Assembly (NCBI RefSeq): GCF_036311985.1
Contig: NZ_JAZDCJ010000098.1
Reading direction: 5' to 3' (one strand)
Length of the DNA: 5,982 nucleotides
DNA from: JAZDCJ01 sp036311985
GTDB taxonomy: Bacteria; Actinomycetota; Actinomycetes; Actinomycetales; Micrococcaceae
Position numbers and translations under genes: made by a program. Below, piece by piece: positions 1 through 5,807 of the stretch. The number at the start of each line of letters is the position of its first letter. The first letter of the stretch is position 1. Below the pieces are notes generated by a model. That model was not told the DNA's origin, made no database searches, and was given only the letters and a program-made list of their open reading frames with translations.

Positions 1-809
1 GCGATGACGCGCATGGCCACGTGCCAGACCGTGTTTTCCACGCTGGCCTTGTCCTTAGGAGACCTCACCCTCCCCGGCAGCACGGCAGCCGAGTAGTGCG
101 CGGCCATCTCCCGGTAGGCATCATTCAGGACGACCTCGCCCTCACGGGGATGACTGATCACCCCGGTCTTCAGGTTGTCCGGCACGATCCTGGGCACCGA
201 GCCGCCGAACGCCTCGAACATCGACACGTGCGCCCGCAACCAGGTGTCCTGCTTCATATCCAAGGTCGGCTCGACGAAGGCGTAGCGGCTGAACGGCAGG
301 CACCCCACGAACAAGAACACCGTCCGGGTCGCGCCAGTGACCGGACCGTGCAGCTGCATCGTCGGCCCGGACCAGTCCACCTCGACCGTCTGCCCGGCCT
401 TATGCCCGACCCTCGAGGCGGCCCCGGTGACCAGCACGTGGCGCTGGTAGGTCCGGCAGAACCGGTCGTATCCCATCGCCGGCTCGCTGCCGGCCGCGCA
501 GCCATCAGCGTATTCGCCGTGCAGCAGCTTCAACGTCACCCCGACCCGCGCCAGCTCCCGATGAACCCGCTCCCAGTCCGGCTGGGCGAACACGCTCTGA
601 TGCTCACCACGACCCGGGAACAACAACTCGTAAACCTCGCCGTGGGCAAGGTCCTTAATCTCGTCCCAGCCGATACCGGCAGCGTCGGCGGCCTCCAGCA
701 CCGCCGTGACCGATTTCCGGGACATGCCCTGCGACGCCGCGATCACCCGGCCGGACAAGCCCTCGGCCCGCAACTGCAACACCAGCTTGGCCCTGATCTT
801 CCGTACCAT
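1..809 (-). CDS. istA: IS21-family transposase IstA, N-terminal 269 residues (runs off left edge)
   Basis: This is the DDE transposase of an IS21-family element, which cuts and joins element ends together with the IstB ATPase. Reading down from the ATG at 809-807, the frame stays open to the window edge. An N-terminal helix-turn-helix-like stretch (about residues 15-45, GLSGRVIAASQGMSRKSV) is followed by the integrase-type core. The first catalytic Asp is D145 in VEVDWSGPT, the second is D211 in VPDNLKTGV, and the Glu is E258 in PKDKASVEN, so all three catalytic residues are visible and intact. The start is supported by GGAAGGAG at 825-818, 8 bases upstream. IstA proteins are usually 400-500 residues, so the C-terminal part and istB should lie just left of the window. 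The gene is high in GC, unlike the interior segment. The family call is firm; the exact element is not identified. Confidence 0.93.
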   Translation of the reverse strand, partial: MVRKIRAKLVLQLRAEGLSGRVIAASQGMSRKSVTAVLEAADAAGIGWDEIKDLAHGEVYELLFPGRGEHQSVFAQPDWERVHRELARVGVTLKLLHGEYADGCAAGSEPAMGYDRFCRTYQRHVLVTGAASRVGHKAGQTVEVDWSGPTMQLHGPVTGATRTVFLFVGCLPFSRYAFVEPTLDMKQDTWLRAHVSMFEAFGGSVPRIVPDNLKTGVISHPREGEVVLNDAYREMAAHYSAAVLPGRVRSPKDKASVENTVWHVAMRVI

Positions 810-818
810 TGATGGTTC

Positions 819-855
819 TCCTTCCGCCGTGCGCCCTATACGTACGGCGGAAGGA
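819..855 (-). promoter_or_regulatory. Inverted repeat sequestering the istA ribosome-binding site
   Basis: Two perfect 12-base arms, TCCTTCCGCCGT at 819-830 and its complement at 844-855, are separated by 13 bases. On the minus-strand transcript the 3' arm contains most of the AAGGAG Shine-Dalgarno (823-818) of the istA gene starting at 809. A transcript entering from outside the element would fold and hide the SD. A transcript starting inside the 13-base spacer, which contains an AT-rich CGTATA on the minus strand, would lack the 5' arm. The pairing is seen directly; the regulatory role is inferred by analogy with IS10 and IS50, where read-through transcripts are translationally silenced. 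Confidence 0.6.
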
Positions 856-870
856 GCCTAAGCGCGCGGT

Positions 871-973
871 GGCCCCCAAGCACGCCACTGCCGGTCCCCA
901 CGCTCAATATCGGGCGATGAGCGCACCGGCCCCCGAACGCACGACCGGTGGACCCCAACGAAGCGAATATTCA
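871..973 (-). repeat. Terminal region of the left IS21 element with four transposase-site-like repeats
   Basis: On the minus strand an 8-base motif (T/C)GGGGNCC occurs four times: 957-950 (TGGGGTCC), 935-928 (CGGGGGCC), 900-893 (TGGGGACC) and 878-871 (TGGGGGCC), with start spacings of 22, 35 and 22. The two outer copies share more, roughly CGTNCGTTNGGGGNCC. IS21-family ends typically carry several such transposase-binding repeats. The likely tip is TGAATATTCGC starting at 973, because metE-like coding sequence is recognisable immediately beyond it. An 8-base palindrome GAATATTC (965-972) sits at the tip. The exact terminal base is an estimate, as the partner end is outside the window. Confidence 0.6.
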
Positions 974-1605
974 CCTCCCCCCCAGAGACTCCAGCTGGCG
1001 TCTGCGATTTGCGGGTGCAGCCGGCCGCCAAGCCCTCAGTCGGTGGAGGCGATGACATTGTCGCGGCCAACGTGTCCGGTGAAGCGTGGGCCACCAGTTC
1101 CGGATACTCGACGTCGTTTGTTGCGTGGGACACGACCCCTGGGACGAGGATCTTACCGGCCGGCAGCGTCGTGTCCTGCCAAAGGGCTCCATTCATGTTC
1201 GTGCGGGCGTTGGCACCCTCGAATGAGTAGGAGCCCGCGCTAACACCGAGGACCAGGTCAACAATGAGGCGGAAGTCGATGTCCGTAGTATGTAGGCCGT
1301 GCCGGATTCCCAGCAGTCATGGAAGCGCAGAGCATGGTTCAGCGACTCAGTGTGGATTTGGGTGAACCGCTGGTAGTCCTCCACGCACGCTGGGCTCAGG
1401 GTTGATTGGGTCCCAGTTTTCCGCGATGGAGGGATTATCAATCTGTGCACGATCAGTCGGGCGTTGACAAGGTTGCAGTATTCTTTCCGCAAAACATGGC
1501 CTTGCCGAATTCCCCATCACCGGGAATCGTGATGCCAGATCCTTTTGGTGCTGAACAAGGTCCACAACCGCATTAGTGAGCAGCCCCTTAAACTCGGGAG
1601 TTCTG
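974..1605 (-). pseudogene. Degraded MetE-like (COG0620) cobalamin-independent methionine synthase family gene
   Basis: Stitching three frames together recovers a family protein of the cobalamin-independent methionine synthase II type: a zinc-dependent methyltransferase fold. Pieces in order are LLTNAVVDLVQHQKDL (~1585-1525), IPGDGEFGKAM (~1530-1495), CNLVNARLI (~1475-1450), ENWDPINPEPSVRG (~1430-1385), FTQIHTESLNHALRFHDCW (~1370-1310), then HGLHTTDIDFRLIVDLVLG through GKILVPGVVSHATN and YPELVA (~1303-1095), then VGRDNVIASTD, stop, GLGGRLHPQIA (~1071-1005). At least five frame changes and one in-frame TGA (1038-1036) separate them, so no full-length product is possible. The likely zinc ligands H and C of FHDCW and E of the FEGANAR motif survive, but the last Cys (TDCGLGG in relatives) is the TGA. 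There is no credible 5' start, and the 3' end is cut by the left IS at about 973. The family call is good; the substrate is unknown. Confidence 0.8.
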
Positions 1606-1647
1606 TAATGGTGAGACGTCCTCCGCGAAGGCTCGGGCGGACACTGC

Positions 1648-3036
1648 TTAGGTGCGCCCGGTAATGATGCCAGCCATCTTTGCAATTGGCGACGTAGTTT
1701 TTCTGCCTGCATTCTCGGCCCGGTCAGCGAGATTGTAGGCCTTATAAAGCGAGCTGACGGCAATCCAGCGCAAGGGCTCTTTATCCCATTGCCGCACCCG
1801 CCGGTTGACCCAGGGCAAAGTCGTAAGTTCGCTTTGCGGATCGAGAATCAAGTCACGAAGGGTGCGGGCAGCCAAGTTGGTTGCGGTTACGCCGGTGCCG
1901 ACGTAACCGCCGGCCCAGCCCACTCCGGTTTGTTGGTCGAGTCCTACGCTTGCCTTCCAGTTCCTCGGAACCCCCAAAACACCGGCCCAGGCGTGCTCGA
2001 TTCGTGCGTTTCTGGCCGCCGGGAACATTCTGCGTAGCATCCTGGTTAGGGCTCGGACTGTTTCTGGCTGCGTGGTTCCCCCTACGTCCGTCCTTGATCC
2101 GAAGAGATACGGGATGCCGCGGCCCCCAAGGGCAATGCGGTTGTCTGCTGTTCGTTGAGAGTACACATAGGCGTGCGCCGAGTCTCCTACTGTGTCGCAG
2201 TCACTCCAACCGATCTCTGCCCAGACCTCATCGCCAAGGGGCTCGGTGACAATCATAGAAGAATTCATTGGCAGCCACTCGCGGTGCAAACCCTTCAGAT
2301 TGGCGGTGAATCCTTCGGTGGCACGCAGGATGTAGGTCGCTGTGACATTTCCTCTGTCGGTTCTAGCCGGTCTCGGGCTGATTTCACTTACAGTCGTGTC
2401 CTCACATAGTCGTACGCCCATCTTCTCGACCACGTCAGCGAGCCCGCGAACAAGTTTAGCCGGGTGAATCCGTGCGCTGTTGGGTGATATATTCCACCAA
2501 GTGCCTTGGCAATTTGTACACGTTCTTGTGACTCGGCTTGGCTCAAAAATCTAGCCTCCGCTTCGGGCCACAGTGCTTCCGCATCCGCCAGCACCTTAAC
2601 GCGTTCCAGCTGTGCGGGATTTGTGCCACCTTCAGTTCGCCGCCCCTGCGAATGTCAGCGTTGATACCTTCTTTAGCGGCACGGGATACCACCTCATCGA
2701 CGGCGTCATTCATCAGGAGCTGAAACCGCCCGGCGAGTCGGCGACCATGAGTTGCAGCGTACTGCTCTCGGCCGCCTGTGATGCTGTTGGTCAGCCAACC
2801 GCCGTTGCGACCTGAAGCGCCGAGGCCGGCAAACCGGCTTTCTATGACAACTATGTCTAGATTAGGCTGGGCTTTCTTTAAGTAGTATGTGGTCAAAGTC
2901 CTGCGTAACCGGCAACGTCTGCGCTGGTATCGCCAGGCAGTGATGGTCTCCTCCGGGGCAGACCGCCTTCGGCGTACCAAAACGAAACATTGCCATTAGC
3001 AGCCGATGGTGGTTCGCCTTCAACTCTTTTATCCAT
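1648..3036 (-). pseudogene. Frameshifted FAD-dependent oxidoreductase (DAO / PuuB-OrdL-like)
   Basis: This is a flavoprotein of the DAO family (COG0665), whose members oxidise amino acids or amines in the cytoplasm, often annotated gamma-glutamylputrescine or glycine/sarcosine oxidase. The ATG at 3036 has AGGAAG about 5 bases upstream and gives the family-typical NVSFWYAEGGLP and PGDTSADV. Relatives then read IVGAGYTGLW, but here V-A-G-Y-A-G-L is followed by TGA (2895-2893). Coding resumes one frame over with YYLKKAQPNLDIVVIE, GASGRNGGWLTN and LLMNDAVDEVV, shifts again near 2625 into NPAQLERVKVLADAEALWPE, and shifts a third time near 2473 into RIHPAKLVRGLADVVEKMGV. It then stays open to TAA at 1650-1648 through LPMNSSMIVTEPL, GGRGIPY and the FAD-contacting GVGWAGGYVGTGV. 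Each shift fits a one-base loss, and together they restore the starting frame. About four codons of the FAD-binding glycine motif also appear to be missing at 2910/2911. The total of about 463 codons matches the family's usual length. It is almost certainly inactive unless the sequence carries errors. Confidence 0.88.
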
Positions 3037-3122
3037 GAGGCTTCCTGAGTTGATGCGACGCTGGCGTCTCCCCAAGTCCCTGTAGCACGCGGGTTCTCCT
3101 TGTCCACGCTCATCTATGCAGC

Positions 3123-3144
3123 GGTTCCGCGCAACTCCGGAACC
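3123..3144 (-). other. Short stem-loop upstream of the oxidoreductase pseudogene
   Basis: GGTTCCG at 3123-3129 pairs with CGGAACC at 3138-3144 across an 8-base loop. It lies about 90 bases upstream of the FAD oxidoreductase start and about 30 bases from the larger palindrome, and both contain GGTTCC/GGAACC. No U-tract follows on either strand. It could be leader RNA structure or a protein site; no function can be assigned. Confidence 0.3.
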
Positions 3145-3173
3145 AGGAGTTGGACTCTTCACATGGGGGCAGA

Positions 3174-3208
3174 GAACAGGTTCCTAGAGGCCCTCTAGGA
3201 ACCTGTTC
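3174..3208. repeat. 35-base near-perfect palindrome between transporter and oxidoreductase
   Basis: The 17-base arm GAACAGGTTCCTAGAGG (3174-3190) is followed by a single C and then its exact reverse complement (3192-3208). Each arm also holds a smaller imperfect palindrome, GAAC-N2-GTTC. It lies 61 bases past the stop of the YkvI-family gene. As RNA on either strand it would form a roughly 16-bp hairpin with a three-base loop. A run of U is absent on both sides, so a standard intrinsic terminator is not clearly supported. Processing hairpin, dimer or double-dimer operator, or a mobile repeat unit are all possible. Confidence 0.65.
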
Positions 3209-3269
3209 CCCAGTCCTTCTGACTACCTTCATGCGCAGTCACGCGCTCGGTCCTGTGTCATCAGTCTTA

Positions 3270-4421
3270 TCAGGCTTTGGCGTCCAAACGTTCAAATGGA
3301 ACATCGTAGACGTCCAGTCCCCTCTTCCTGTCACGATGATTCCGGATTTGCCTAACAACAATGCAGATCAACAAGATTTGGGTCACGTAGCCGCCAATCG
3401 GGTAAAGAATGTTGACAAAGCTCGCGAACGGAATCTGGGCCAGCAGCAAGGCAACAGTGGTGCCGATGACAGCCAGAATCTTAGCCTTCTTGCTCCTGTC
3501 CTGCCGTTCGATCCTGTTAATGGCTACCCACAGCAACGGAACCGCGGTGGTGTAAATGCCGGCCAACAGGATGAAAGTGAAAATGATCGCTGAACCTGCG
3601 AACATCTGCTGCGCCACTTCCAACATTGGAATTTGCTTATCGTATACATCCCCGATGTTGGCTAGCAATCCGTAGGCGACAACGCCGGTCACTGCCACGA
3701 ACGTTGCAGCACCAACAAATCCGCTGACCTTCGCCTCGGTGTCGTTCTGGGCCTTGCGGCCTAAGCCCGCCAGGAATGGAACCAGCATTAGGAGGCCCAG
3801 GGCGGGGAAAATGAACCCTGAAATCGCCCAGTTTGGAGCTGCTTGCAGGACTTCGATGTTCGGGAGAGTCTCGGCTGATTCCGCGATGCCTTGTGGTTTC
3901 ATGATAATGCCAGCGGTACCGACTATGAGCGCTAGTGCCACAATGATAGGACCGACTTTCGACACCACGGCAACCAGACCGTCGAGGCCCAACATCACCG
4001 TCAGAAGCGCCGCGATAGCCATCGCGAAAATGCCTACCTGATTATTCCACCCCAGTTGCTGATTCAGGACCGCGCCCGCACCCGACAGCATCACTGCATA
4101 CATGGCGTAGAGGAATGCAGGGGTGGCGACTCCAAAAAAACCTCCAATATATTTTCCGCAGTAGTAGGTAAAAATGTCGTTGGCAGATTTCAGTCGCAAG
4201 TTGGAGGCATCACGAAGGACGACCGTGCAGAAATAGACGTAGAAAGCAAGAGTGATTACCAATGCCCCGGCGGCACCTGCTGCTCCATAGGACGAGAAGT
4301 ACTGCATCGATTCTTGACCGGTTGCGAAACCCGAGCCAATCAAATAGGCGATCATTGCACCCATGAACATCGTAACTGTGCCTGCTCGGACCCTCTTCTT
4401 GGTCTTTTGTAAACTCGTCAT
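3270..4421 (-). CDS. YkvI-family (COG3949) integral membrane transporter
   Basis: This 383-residue polytopic membrane protein belongs to the YkvI family, which is distantly related to LeuT-fold/APC amino-acid and amine transporters; no substrate is established. About ten hydrophobic segments can be seen (roughly residues 14-34, 45-67, 95-113, 126-146, 150-172, 198-222, 230-255, 272-297, 312-330, 333-356). The N-terminal tail is short and basic (KTKKRVR) and the C-terminal tail polar (RQIRNHRDRKRG). The first membrane segment ends in GSGFATGQES (residues 29-38), the conserved glycine-rich break found in family members as GAGFASGQE. The ATG at 4421 has AAGGGAG (4433-4427) 5 bases upstream. Length is near the family norm and there are no frameshifts, so it is the only intact gene of the interior segment. 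Its place beside two flavoprotein oxidoreductases and a methyltransferase remnant suggests uptake of their amino acid or amine substrate, which is inference. Transcripts reading out of the upstream IS21 element would now cross it. Confidence 0.85.
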   Translation of the reverse strand: MTSLQKTKKRVRAGTVTMFMGAMIAYLIGSGFATGQESMQYFSSYGAAGAAGALVITLAFYVYFCTVVLRDASNLRLKSANDIFTYYCGKYIGGFFGVATPAFLYAMYAVMLSGAGAVLNQQLGWNNQVGIFAMAIAALLTVMLGLDGLVAVVSKVGPIIVALALIVGTAGIIMKPQGIAESAETLPNIEVLQAAPNWAISGFIFPALGLLMLVPFLAGLGRKAQNDTEAKVSGFVGAATFVAVTGVVAYGLLANIGDVYDKQIPMLEVAQQMFAGSAIIFTFILLAGIYTTAVPLLWVAINRIERQDRSKKAKILAVIGTTVALLLAQIPFASFVNILYPIGGYVTQILLICIVVRQIRNHRDRKRGLDVYDVPFERLDAKA

Positions 4422-4515
4422 TTTAACTCCCTTGTTATGTTTGTGGTCTCAGTGCCCTGCATGTTGTGTCCAATTACGTCGTCAACCTCGCCCCACGGAC
4501 GAATCACGCCTTTTA

Positions 4516-4620
4516 GCGCCTGGACGGGAGGAGCATGCCGGAACATTGGTTTCTGTGAGCGCCTAGGGTTATGGCCAGCATGACTAGCACCGCGAGGAGG
4601 GCCAGGAAGCGCTCCCGTGA
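4516..4620 (-). pseudogene. Possible remnant encoding a single hydrophobic segment
   Basis: Between TAG (4623-4621) and TAA (4515-4513) the minus strand reads SRERFLALLAVLVMLAITLG, a charged start followed by about 17 hydrophobic residues, resembling a membrane helix. There is no start codon or SD; the stop just upstream and the polar tail (AHRNQCSG...) suggest either a broken small membrane protein or chance. The 31 codons before the TAG in the same frame (from 4716) show nothing recognisable. Confidence 0.15.
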
Positions 4621-4750
4621 CTACGGCTGGAACACTGGCCCCGATGCAGATAAGGTCCACTCCGGTGAAGCGCCGCGTCCATGCCACTGGACAGTGGGTC
4701 CCAGTGACCAGGAAGCCTACTATCGGCCTCTTCCCCTGCCAATCGGGTGA
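4571..4750 (+). CDS. Possible small basic hypothetical protein (59 aa)
   Basis: An ATG at 4571 (or 4580) opens a 59-residue frame ending at TGA 4748-4750. It has a basic N-terminal part (ARRARKRSRDYGWN) and a proline/tyrosine-rich end (AYYRPLPLPIG). I do not recognise it. There is no clear Shine-Dalgarno, it would be the only plus-strand gene here, and the opposite strand in the same stretch encodes a hydrophobic segment, so at most one of the two is real. It could equally be chance. Confidence 0.15.
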   Translation: MASMTSTARRARKRSRDYGWNTGPDADKVHSGEAPRPCHWTVGPSDQEAYYRPLPLPIG

Positions 4751-4791
4751 GGATATCTGTCCTGTCGTACGTGGATCCGCCTCGGTAGTGG

Positions 4792-4885
4792 TTAACGGCT
4801 TAGCGCGTATGTGTCCTGGTGGAGAGCGGATGGTTTGCCTTCGATCACGTCCGCCAGCATCTCTGCAGATCCGCACGCCATGGTC
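4792..4885 (-). pseudogene. C-terminal end of a DadA/DAO-type flavoprotein, cut off by the right IS21
   Basis: On the minus strand, directly after the IS tip, the frame reads T-MACGSAEMLADVIEGKPS, continues with ALHQDTYALSR, and ends at TAA 4794-4792. The pattern TMACGS....LAD.I.GKP..........LS(R) is the typical C-terminus of D-amino-acid dehydrogenase small subunit (DadA) and related COG0665 oxidases, where the residues before it are usually GW. The base left of the ACC codon is G, consistent with a TGG Trp codon split exactly at the junction. Only about 30 codons remain here; the rest, if it survives, should lie on the far side of the IS outside the window. This was probably the gene upstream of the transporter in the same operon. 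The match rests on a short stretch. Confidence 0.6.
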
Positions 4886-4980
4886 TGTCAATGGCCATTA
4901 CGTTCTGCCCATGGGCGGCCAGTTGATGTGCCCGCTGGTGGCCAGTAAAACTGCCCGGTTATGGCCAACAGATCTGCCCA
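4886..4980 (-). repeat. 3' terminal region of the right IS21 element with four ~23-bp repeats
   Basis: Read on the plus strand, GGCCA followed 12-13 bases later by TGCCC occurs four times: 4893-4910, 4917-4933, 4940-4956 and 4963-4979, with starts 24, 23 and 23 apart. Such arrays of about 20-bp repeats are characteristic transposase-binding sites at IS21-family ends. The tip is placed at TGTCAATGGCC starting at 4886, because DAO-family coding sequence is recognisable immediately left of it and IS21 ends commonly begin TG. The motif differs from that at the left element's end. Confidence 0.75.
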
Positions 4981-5018
4981 CTGATTCGTTTCGGCGGGGT
5001 CGGCCATCGTTGGGTTGG

Positions 5019-5807
5019 TCAGTTCAAGCGGGTCACTCCTTTTCCGGCGAGGGCCTGGGTAAGACGGACGGAATCGCCGCTGGTCTGGCAGACGTGGGCG
5101 TGGTGCAGCAGTCGGTCAACGGTGGCGGTGGCGAGGGTTTTGGGCATGAGCTCATCGAACCCGGCGGGGTGGAGGTTGGAGCTGATCGCGACGGAGCGTT
5201 TTTCGTAGGCTGCGTCCACGACCCGGTAGAGGCCTTCGGCGGCGTCCGTGGCCACGGGCAACAGACCAATATCATCGATGACCACGAGCTCGGCGCGCAG
5301 GATCCGGGCAACGGCCCGGGTGACGCTGTCATCGGTTCGGTGGGCGCGGATGAGGACGCCGAGGTCCTCGAGCCTGAACCAAGCGACCCGCATTCCGGCT
5401 TCGACGGCCTGCTGGCCGAGGGCTTCGAGGAAGAACGTCTTCCCCGTCCCCGAGGGCCCGCAGACGACCAAGTTTTCCCTGCGGGTGATCCATTCCAGGG
5501 TCCGCAGTGCCTGCTGGGTCGGGCCCGGGATGGAGGACGCTGCAGGGTCCCACGCCTCGAAGGTCTTCCCGGTCGGGAACCCGGCTGCTTTGCGGCGGGA
5601 AGCGAGCATGGACCGGGCCCGGCCGGCGGCTTCCTCCGTGAAGAGGGCCTTGATGACCTCGGCCGGTTCCCACCGCTGGGCGCGGGCGGTCGCGATCAGG
5701 TCCGGGGCCAGCGCCCGGGCGTGGGGCATTTTCAGGGACCGCATCAGGGCCTCCAGGTCCGCCGGTAGCGGCGGAGCCACGGTATTGGTCGTGGTGACGG
5801 GGCTCAT
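5019..5807 (-). CDS. istB: IS21-family transposition helper ATPase IstB
   Basis: IstB is the AAA+ ATPase that assembles on target DNA and stimulates the IstA transposase. The 262-residue frame shows an N-terminal helical part (LEALMRSLKMPHARALAPDL), Walker A GPSGTGKT at residues 117-124, Walker B LVVIDD at 174-179, the sensor-type ISSN at 208-211 and the C-terminal arginine-containing DRLLHHAHV at 231-239. The length is usual for the family. I chose the ATG at 5807 over an ATG 17 codons upstream because it overlaps the istA stop as ATGA and has GGAGGAGG (5819-5812) 4 bases before it; the earlier ATG lies inside istA. The overlap indicates translational coupling with istA. The ORF is intact, so the element may still be active if the rest of istA is whole. 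A 133-base tail separates its stop from the element tip. Confidence 0.95.
   Translation of the reverse strand: MSPVTTTNTVAPPLPADLEALMRSLKMPHARALAPDLIATARAQRWEPAEVIKALFTEEAAGRARSMLASRRKAAGFPTGKTFEAWDPAASSIPGPTQQALRTLEWITRRENLVVCGPSGTGKTFFLEALGQQAVEAGMRVAWFRLEDLGVLIRAHRTDDSVTRAVARILRAELVVIDDIGLLPVATDAAEGLYRVVDAAYEKRSVAISSNLHPAGFDELMPKTLATATVDRLLHHAHVCQTSGDSVRLTQALAGKGVTRLN

Larger units (their letters stand above)
1..973 (-). mobile_element. Second IS21-family element, 5' portion
   Basis: This covers the istA N-terminal part, its leader hairpin and the terminal repeats, ending at about 973. Sequence of a MetE-like gene abuts the tip. It has the same orientation as the element at 4886-5982 but a different terminal motif, (T/C)GGGGNCC rather than GGCCA-N7/8-TGCCC, so it is probably a different IS21 member. 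Its istB should lie to the left of the window. Confidence 0.8.
3037..3269 (-). other. Intergenic leader between ykvI-like gene and oxidoreductase pseudogene
   Basis: This 233-base stretch has no protein I recognise. It carries the 35-base palindrome (3174-3208), the 7-bp stem-loop (3123-3144), and the AGGAAG ribosome site just upstream of 3036. An ATG at 3113 opens a frame (MSVDKENPRATGTWGD...) that overlaps the pseudogene start and has no good SD; I do not regard it as a gene. The spacing suggests the transporter and oxidoreductase were not tightly coupled and may have been separately controlled. Confidence 0.4.
4422..4791. other. Gap between DAO-family remnant and transporter; no firm gene
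   Basis: This 370-base stretch includes the transporter's upstream region with SD at 4433-4427. On the minus strand a TTGACG (~4475-4470) could be a -35 hexamer, but no good -10 follows, so I do not call a promoter. Two weak coding candidates overlap each other on opposite strands: a 59-codon plus-strand ORF (4571-4750) and a minus-strand hydrophobic stretch (4620-4516) in the same frame as the DAO remnant but separated from it by stops. No terminator hairpin is obvious after the TAA at 4794-4792. Confidence 0.4.

Noticed and set aside
1036..1038. Selenocysteine UGA in the MetE-like gene
   Set aside because: The gene has several other frameshifts and lacks both ends, so recoding is not needed to explain the stop.
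809..1243. 144-codon plus-strand ORF
   Set aside because: It crosses the IS/metE-remnant junction and lies opposite recognisable minus-strand coding; low-complexity Arg/Pro-rich translation, no homology visible.
3040..3120. Glycine-riboswitch-like leader before the oxidoreductase (GGAGAA ... AACTCAGG)
   Set aside because: Only short pieces resemble the aptamer; the conserved internal core is missing and I cannot fold it into the known architecture.
3174..3208. LexA/SOS box (GAAC...GTTC)
   Set aside because: The dyads have 2-base spacers, not the 4-base spacer of the actinobacterial/Bacillus SOS box.
3270..4421. Plus-strand ORFs within the transporter (3150-3593, 3739-4041, 4056-4412)
   Set aside because: All are antisense to a clear ten-helix membrane protein and show no family features.
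4418..4891. 157-codon minus-strand frame with TTG start, ending in a 4-base ATGA overlap with the transporter
   Set aside because: It starts inside the IS tip, uses a different frame from the recognisable DAO C-terminus, and shows no family pattern; the overlap is likely chance since the transporter has its own SD.
4617..5768. 383-codon plus-strand ORF
   Set aside because: It is the antisense shadow of istB and runs across the IS tip; Gly-rich translation without recognisable domains.
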